Source of the DNA: Lycium barbarum
Lineage: Eukaryota; Streptophyta; Magnoliopsida; Solanales; Solanaceae
Direction: 5' to 3'
Length of the DNA: 64,000 nucleotides
Assembly: GCF_019175385.1 (NCBI RefSeq)
Contig: NC_083339.1
Location: 114,933,601-114,997,600, forward strand
This document shows positions 57,908 to 64,000 of this stretch, piece by piece. Made by a program: the position numbers and the translations under genes. The notes below the pieces were generated by a model, which was not told where the DNA came from, searched no databases, and was given only the letters and a program-made list of their open reading frames with translations. The stretch's first letter is position 1. Each line of letters starts with the position of its first letter.

Positions 57908-58078
57908 TATATGGCCAGACATACTGGGCGTATAAAATATACGGGCCGTATGTCCAGCCGTATGTCTTGCCCAGAATAAGGGTCCTCACTGGACCAAACA
58001 TACGGCCCGTATAAAATGTACGGACCGTATATTGGTCCGTATGTTCTGGTCGGGAGAGATTTCAAGATTAATATAAGG
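57908..58078 (+). promoter_or_regulatory. Tekay-B LTR palindrome array and TATA-like box
   Basis: Dyads including ATACGGCCCGTATAAAA, TACGGACCGTATA and TTGGTCCGTATG, ending about 25 bp before AATATAAGG. Confidence 0.6.
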
Positions 58079-59852
58079 ACCCCTCTCTCATTTTATTTCA
58101 TTTCATCTCATTTCTCCACACTTCAAGAAACCTCTAGAACTCTCTCCATTATTCATCCACAATAAACCAAGGGAAAACCATGATCAACTATACCAAATCC
58201 ACAAAATCAAGTGTATGAAACCTATTGAAAGTTCATCTACATCAAGAAATCTCAAGGAAGTGAGTTAGGGTTTTTGTGCAAGAAGAGGAGTTCCACTCAA
58301 GGCTTATTCTTCCATTATCTAAGGTGAGTTTTATGATCATTCCACATTGTTTAAGGTGTTAGAAGTTAAAAACACTTGGATTGTAGAAGGATATAGAAAA
58401 TGGGTCATGAATGTGGGAATAGTGACATTGTTGGGTAAAGGTTTGGATTGAGTCATAATTATCGATATGTTGTGATTGTAAATATGTTATGAATGACATT
58501 TAGGATAAAATGCAATAATGAACTATGACCATGATTATGGAGAAATTGGAGTGAAATGGTGAAATGTGGGTAATGTAGATGAATGATGATTGTTGTTTGC
58601 GATATTATGAATGTTGTTATCAATGTTTGGGAGTTGATATATGATATAGAGAAAGTAGTATAAACAAAGGAAGTGCTGCCCAATTTTCTTTAGCTTTAAT
58701 AAGTACGTTTAAGTAATCGATTAGCTAATGTTCGTGCGACTTCTCTTGAAGGTAGAAACGTGGGCATTGAAGGAGAACAAGCAAGCGATAGATTAGTTAA
58801 ACGAAAACGGTATGTGAGACTAGCCCTTTCTTTCTATGGCATGAATCCTATGACATGATTTTTCCTTCTTCTCCATGAATCTCCTACATTCCGGAAAACT
58901 AAGAGTCTATGTTCATGAATAGCCATATGAGATAAGAGATATATTATGAGCCCAATAATGATGATGAGTTTGAGTCTAAAAATGCTAGAGTTCATGATAT
59001 GATATTCCTACAAAGCTAACGATGTTGTTTATTGTATACACTCACCTTATATACTATTTCCTTCAAGGTGAGGCAGAATACTTATAAATACTACATAATG
59101 GAATCGGGGGTTCATGACCTTATGTCACCCCGATAGAGTATAATTGTCTTAAGTTTCCGGTCATGCACTATGGTAATAGTATGATGAGAATATGATAAGG
59201 CTATGATATGTACATGATGCTATCACACCGCGCCTATATGGCCGGGCAGACACCGCTAAGGCGGGCAGCGTATACACCATGTCTAGATGGCATGGGCAGA
59301 CACTACTAGTGGGCGGCATGATATGGTACCCCGAACGCCGGAGGCCTGGACGCAGGCTAATGATTATCAAACCGTACCTATATGGACGGGCTGCTTAATG
59401 ATTATCACACCATACCTATATGGACGGGCAGCTTATACATTTATGCATACATGATATGACGATGATTATGAAGTAAGCCAGCATGCATTATTTCTTTTAT
59501 AAATGACAGTCAGTTACAGTTGCTCCTTATTTGATGCTTCTTTTATCTCATTGACGTATTACTATTATTACTTACGCCTCTCATACTCAGTACAATGTTC
59601 GTACTGACGTTCGTTTTCTTTGGACGCTGTGTTCATGCCCACAGGTAGACAGGGAGGTGAGCTTGATCCAGACTCGTAGTAGCTGTTAGCTGACTTGAGA
59701 GCACTCCATTGTTCCGGAGGTGCCTTTGGTTATTCTTTTGTGTACATATGTATATTTTGGACACGACGGGGTCCTGTCCCGTCCCTATATCTAGCACTCT
59801 AGTAGAGGCTCGTAGATACGCAGGTGTGGGTTATATGGTCTCACGAGGTTGC

Positions 59853-59855
<3 letters not shown>

Positions 59856-59898
<43 letters not shown>
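59856..59898. repeat. (AT)n microsatellite
   Basis: Uninterrupted AT tract near the end of the Tekay-B LTR. Confidence 0.95.
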
Positions 59899-59902
<4 letters not shown>

Positions 59903-60283
59903 TTGATAGCCGAAAGGCTTATGTATATCAAATGGTTATATTTTCAAATGAAAAATGATTTTTCTTATGATTTTTCTTACGATTTTTCTTATCGTAGGCT
60001 ATATTTCTAGCAAAAAATTATTTTTCTACATATATTATTCTTTCTATAGTGTATAGGTTGTAGACCAACATGTATTTCTTCTAATGTTTTAAGGAAGAAC
60101 CAACATTTAATACAATTGTTAGGTAATTAAATGTCAGAAAAAATATAAAAAGACTAGTTTCACACTTTTAGACGAATTTACCTGATTTTAAAATTAAATA
60201 TATTTAATTTAGTTAAAAATTTAATTTAACCCATTATATTATCATTTAATGACATCTTTCAAATCATTTAAAAAATTATTATG

Positions 60284-60349
60284 ACGCAGGCTAGACTCGA
60301 ACCCGTGCACCGGCGGTCGCAAGGTTGGGCTGGTTACCACTGGGCAGGA
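60284..60349 (-). other. tRNA-like segment, copy 1
   Basis: On the minus strand: GCCCAGTGGTAACCAGCCC (A-box-like) and, downstream, GGGTTCGAGTCTAGCCTGCG (B-box and T-arm-like). No clear cloverleaf, so not a tRNA gene; it looks like the head of a tRNA-derived SINE or a decayed tRNA copy. Confidence 0.6.
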
Positions 60350-61151
60350 ATAGTTTCATATGTTAAGTGGGATTAATCAAATTCTATTTATCCGTTTGAA
60401 TAATTAGAGGGCACACTAACAAGGTTAAGTTTATAAAAAAAAAAATGATTTAAATCAACCCATAATATACAACAACACATGACATTGGATGATTTACACA
60501 AGCGTATGTGAAAAAATAATGATTATTATAACTATATCATCGCACGCGACATTAGCTACTATACAATAATAAGTTCGTGTGTAGAAGTTAGCTACGTAAA
60601 TGAATAATGTGGTTAAGTAGTGAATTTGTTGTTATAATTCAACCAAAATGGTATGATTGTGTATGTTATCAAATGTATTATCTTCTGTCATAGTTCTACA
60701 ATAAAAAAACTAGTATTATAGTCTTAATTCTTTAATTTATTTTAATTCCTATAGTTAATTTAGTTGACCATCAAACGATTGCATTCGACGGATCAACCAA
60801 GTTAACATATTTGTTATCACTCAACAAAAATAATGTAATTATACAAATATCCAAATATGCATTCTTAGATTATAATTGTACCACAAAATTATTTCTACAT
60901 ATATAACTCTTGTGTACAGGTAGTAAACCAAAATATGTTTCTTTAAATTTTTTTTTTTTAAAGATAGAACCTAATTTAATACAATTGTTAATTAATTAAA
61001 CGTGAGAAAAATATATTAAAAAAATCACATTTTTATACGAATTTACCTAATTTATAAAAGTAAATATGTTTAAAATCTTAATTACAAAACTTCATTTAAT
61101 CTGTTATATTATTCTTTAACGATGTCTGTTCAGATTGAAAAAAACATTGTA

Positions 61152-61219
61152 ACGCAGGCCAGACTCGAACCTGTGAACTGATAATCACAAAGTTAGGATG
61201 GTTATCGCTGGGCTGGAAT
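61152..61219 (-). other. tRNA-like segment, copy 2
   Basis: Second copy in the next array unit, more diverged: GCCCAGCGATAACCATCC and AGGTTCGAGTCTGGCCTGCG. The core of the T-arm is kept. Confidence 0.6.
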
Positions 61220-62300
61220 AACTTCATCTGTAGAGTGGGATTAATCAAATCGTAGTTATCCGCTTCAATAATTAACGGTGCATACTAACAAAATTAAGTT
61301 CATAAAAAAATGATTTAAATCAACCAATAATATACCACAACATAGAACATTTCATGATTTACATAAGTGTACATAAAAAAAAATTAATGATTTAGCAAAT
61401 ATATTGTAACTACATAATTTGCACGGGACATAAGCTACCATACGACAACAAGGTCGCGTGTAGGAGTTAGCTACATAAGTGAGTAAATGTAGGTAAGTAG
61501 TCAATTTGTTGTTATAATTCAACCAAAATAATGTGATTATATATGGTATCAAATTTATTATCTTGTGCCGTAGTTCTATCACAAAAAAGTTATTATTATA
61601 GTCATAATTCTTTGTTTTTCCCCCCTACTCTTATAGTTAAATTAGTTGACCATCACATGAGCATTCGACGGATCAACCAAGTCAAAATTTTGGTTAACAT
61701 TCAACAAAAAAATTGTAATTATTCAAGTAATCAAATATAGCGTCTTGTGCTACATTTATATCAGAAAATTATTTTCTACATATCGAAGCTACACATATAT
61801 AACTCTTGTTATAGTATAGGTAGTAAGCCAAATCTTATTTCTTCAATTTTCTTAGAAAAAACAAAAAAATATTAGTTAATGGAATGTGAGAAATTATAAA
61901 AAAAGACTAATTTCACAAATTTTAGACGAATTTATCCAATTCTAAATATATTTAAATCCTAGTTACAAAATTCAATTTAACCTGTTGTATTATCCTTTAA
62001 TGATATATATTTAACCAAGTCAAATTTGTTGTTAACATTCAACTAATTTAATTATAGAAGTAATCAAATATAGTACTATCATATGCTATAATTTTATCAC
62101 AAAATTATTTTCTCCATATATAATTCTCGTTATAGTACAGTTAGTAAACCAAATCTTATTTCTTTTATTTTCTTAGAAAAATCCATAATTTAATATAATT
62201 ATTAATTAATGGATTGTGATAAAATATAAAAAAGCTTAATTCTATAATTTTTAGATGAATTTATCCGATTTTAAAAAATTAAATGTGTTTATACATACAT

Positions 62301-63186
62301 AATTAAAGAATAATCTAACATGTTATTAAATATAGAAAATATATCTAAACGCTTAATCAAGTTAGCCTTTCATTATTTTTCAACATTTACAGTTCTTTGA
62401 ATAAAATTACTACTAAGGTGTATATGCTTTAACACATTCTTTATTCTACATCAAGTAAAAAAAAAATTAAACATTTAATATAAGTAATCAAGCTAGACTT
62501 TCATTATTTTCTCCTGAAAAAACTTACTCCATAAGATAGTCAATTCTTTTAGTTAAGAAAAAACCTTTTAGGTGGTAGATATGAATAAAAGAAAAAATAA
62601 ATTTGCTAGTCAAAGTATTGGAAAGATAACTTAGTAAATATTTGTCAGAGGAGAGCGAAACTTTGAGTACTTTTGTTGCATTGGAAATATAAAGTGATAG
62701 AAAAAGAATAAAATGCAAAATTTCCATTTTGCTTTTTCAAGAAAGTTATAATTGACTAAAAAAAAGTGGAAAGTGTCCATAATACGCCCTATAACCCATG
62801 GATAATGTCTTAAATGTCCCGTTCTGTCCGTTCTACCCACAACCATTCTGCCCAAAAATCATTTTCCTATAAGTATAGCCCGACCTTTCAACAACAGTCT
62901 TATTTCTTCAAAAATATTTTTAGCTTTTAAAACGATTGAACGTTATACACCCATATCACTATTTGGCGTTTAAATAATATTTAATTGTCACAAGGAAGAG
63001 AAACCATTTTTTTTTCATTTCTCAATGTTAGAAGAGATTAAAAAAATATTTAAATTTAAAATCTCAAAACATACGTATATTTCACTATATAAAAATTAAA
63101 GAAAGCTATTGATTACACTAAATATTGCACTTTGTCACCCCTTTGTACAAGATTACCAAGGAAATGAAATCTTTTAACGATGAAAG
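62301..63186. other. AT-rich sequence with nothing recognised
   Basis: No supported gene, element end or repeat. Short ORFs lack recognisable domains. The part 62760-62900 is less AT-rich. Confidence 0.5.
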
Positions 63187-64000
63187 TGTCACACCCCAAT
63201 CCCATCAGGGCATGATGGGCACCCAACTCTTATTTAGAGTTGAGCGAACCCTCTGGCATTCACGTAATGAAATTGAACATATAATTTTTTTTTGAAATAT
63301 AGTAAAGTACTTTCAGTCAAACCATAGAAATTTGTGACTGATACTCAATTAATCAAAAACTGAGTAAGTCGAACTGACATATCGGCCTACACGGTCGCTT
63401 TACTCAACACATGACATCACAACATACTAACCACAGGACACTATCTGCAAAGTCTCTAAGAGTAAACACCTGAATCATATGATTCGGGACAGGGCCCCGA
63501 CATACCCATATACACATATGATAACCATAATGACTCGGCACTGCTCTAGAAAGAAAATGGAGTTTGCCAATCCCAGCTGATAGCCAACCATCCTAGCTAA
63601 ATACTTTTACCTGCAAAACAATTTGGGGCTGTGTGGCATGAACACAGCGCCCCCAGGCAAAGGGACGTCAGCACGAACAATGTACCGAGTATGTAAGGCA
63701 TAAGAACATAAAGTACAGATGGATCATGAAAATCAGTATCAATAATTGAATGCATCTGTGGCTAACATCTGAGAATAACTATTAACTCTGTATGACTCAA
63801 ACTGACTCTATGGTGTATGATAGGCAGAGATTATAATATACTGATAGTGCTGTGGAACGTACAACCCGATCCATATATAATATAATAATGCCGAGGAACG
63901 TACGGCCCGATCCATATATAATATAATAATCATATATATACCGTACCCGGCCCTCTAGTGAGAGACTCGGTGAATAATGCAATGAAATTGTGCACGAATA
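63187..64000 (-). mobile_element. Partial LTR related to family D, cut by window edge
   Basis: Starts TGTCACACCCC and follows the start of D2 (GGGCATGATGGGCACCC, GAGCGAACCCT, TTTCAGTCAAA, GACTCGGCA). Three-hairpin module at 63634-63696. A hairpin block CCCGGCCCTCTAGTGAGAG lies near 63949. No coding content is visible; the rest is outside the window. Confidence 0.82.

Larger units (their letters stand above)
57568..59940 (+). repeat. Tekay-B 3' LTR, missing its last part
   Basis: Starts TGTTACACCTTGG. Includes a palindrome array (57908-58045), a TATA-like AATATAAGG (58070-58078), leader ACCTCTAGAACTCTC, the three-hairpin module (59587-59650), GACGGGGTCCTGTCCCGTC (59766-59784) and a (AT)n tract (59856-59898). 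Homology to the Tekay-A LTR fades after CGAAAGGCTTATGTAT at about 59935; about 200 bp of LTR end are absent. Confidence 0.88.
60040..62300. repeat. Degenerate tandem array, unit about 870 bp
   Basis: Four head-to-tail copies can be read by shared phrases. Copy starts are near 60050, 60917, 61812 and 62132 (GTAGACC / GTAAACC / GTAAGCC / GTAAACC after a TATAG-like run). Shared later phrases include TTAGACGAATTTA, TTTAATGA, TAGTTGACCATCA and TCGACGGATCAACCAAGT. The first two copies are nearly full length (about 870 and 895 bp); the third and fourth lack the middle. AT-rich; no ORF worth calling. Confidence 0.8.

Noticed and set aside
19699..59940. Plus LTR fragment at 19699 as the 5' LTR of Tekay-B
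   Set aside because: Same strand and family, but the palindrome sections of the two LTRs differ too much and the right end of the Tekay-B LTR, which could show the matching duplication, is missing. Left open.
60284..60349. A functional tRNA gene
   Set aside because: The T-arm is convincing but no full cloverleaf or anticodon arm can be drawn.

Overview
The window is a block of nested LTR retrotransposons from a large plant nuclear genome. Athila, Tekay-type chromovirus and Tat/Ogre-like sequences point to a eudicot. The LTR styles suggest Solanaceae, but that is inference. I found no convincing host gene, no rRNA or tRNA gene that looks functional, and no CRISPR or bacterial feature. Nearly every coding trace is retroviral-like gag or pol, mostly broken.

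Layout. (1) 1-1108 and 18329-19693 are two halves of one old minus-strand Tekay element (Tekay-0), cut inside the gag zinc knuckle by a very long Tat/Ogre-like LTR (1109-18328). (2) That LTR carries two later insertions: a 9.75-kb non-autonomous element with gag but no pol (TR-GAG, 4029-13781, LTRs about 3.15 kb, TSD gaaat) and a solo LTR (B1, 16352-18182, TSD aataa). (3) The 5' LTR of Tekay-0 is cut at 19699 by a plus-strand Tekay LTR fragment (19699-20749), which is cut by Tekay-A (minus strand, 20750-53359). (4) The 3' LTR of Tekay-A holds solo LTR B2 (21542-43676, TSD tttca). B2 holds a 20.3-kb Athila element (22134-42426). Athila holds two solo LTRs of one family in opposite orientation, D1 (29837-33186, TSD catgg) and D2 (36953-40308, TSD gtgtc). 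Tekay-A pol holds solo LTR C (45703-47908, TSD ctaag). (5) 53360-53815 is a Tat/Ogre-like scrap. 53816-59940 is a 5'-truncated plus-strand Tekay-B with pol and most of its 3' LTR. (6) 59940-63186 is AT-rich and contains a degenerate tandem array of a roughly 870-bp unit with a tRNA-like segment. (7) 63187-64000 is the start of another LTR, cut by the window edge.

How the parts work together. Tekay-0, Tekay-A and TR-GAG have PBSs that match initiator tRNA-Met. Athila has a tRNA-Asp PBS. TR-GAG lacks protease, RT, RNase H and integrase, but shares PBS type, PPT-adjacent hairpin, LTR ends and a structured LTR core with Tekay, so it was probably mobilised by Tekay enzymes. The Tekay and Athila pol copies here carry stops, frameshifts or lost catalytic residues, so none is likely to be autonomous now.

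The most interesting signals are non-coding: a three-hairpin LTR module with covarying stems in about ten LTR copies; arrays of palindromes placed just upstream of predicted TATA boxes in unrelated LTR families; a 5S-rRNA-derived segment inside the TR-GAG element; and 41-bp minisatellites in two element families.
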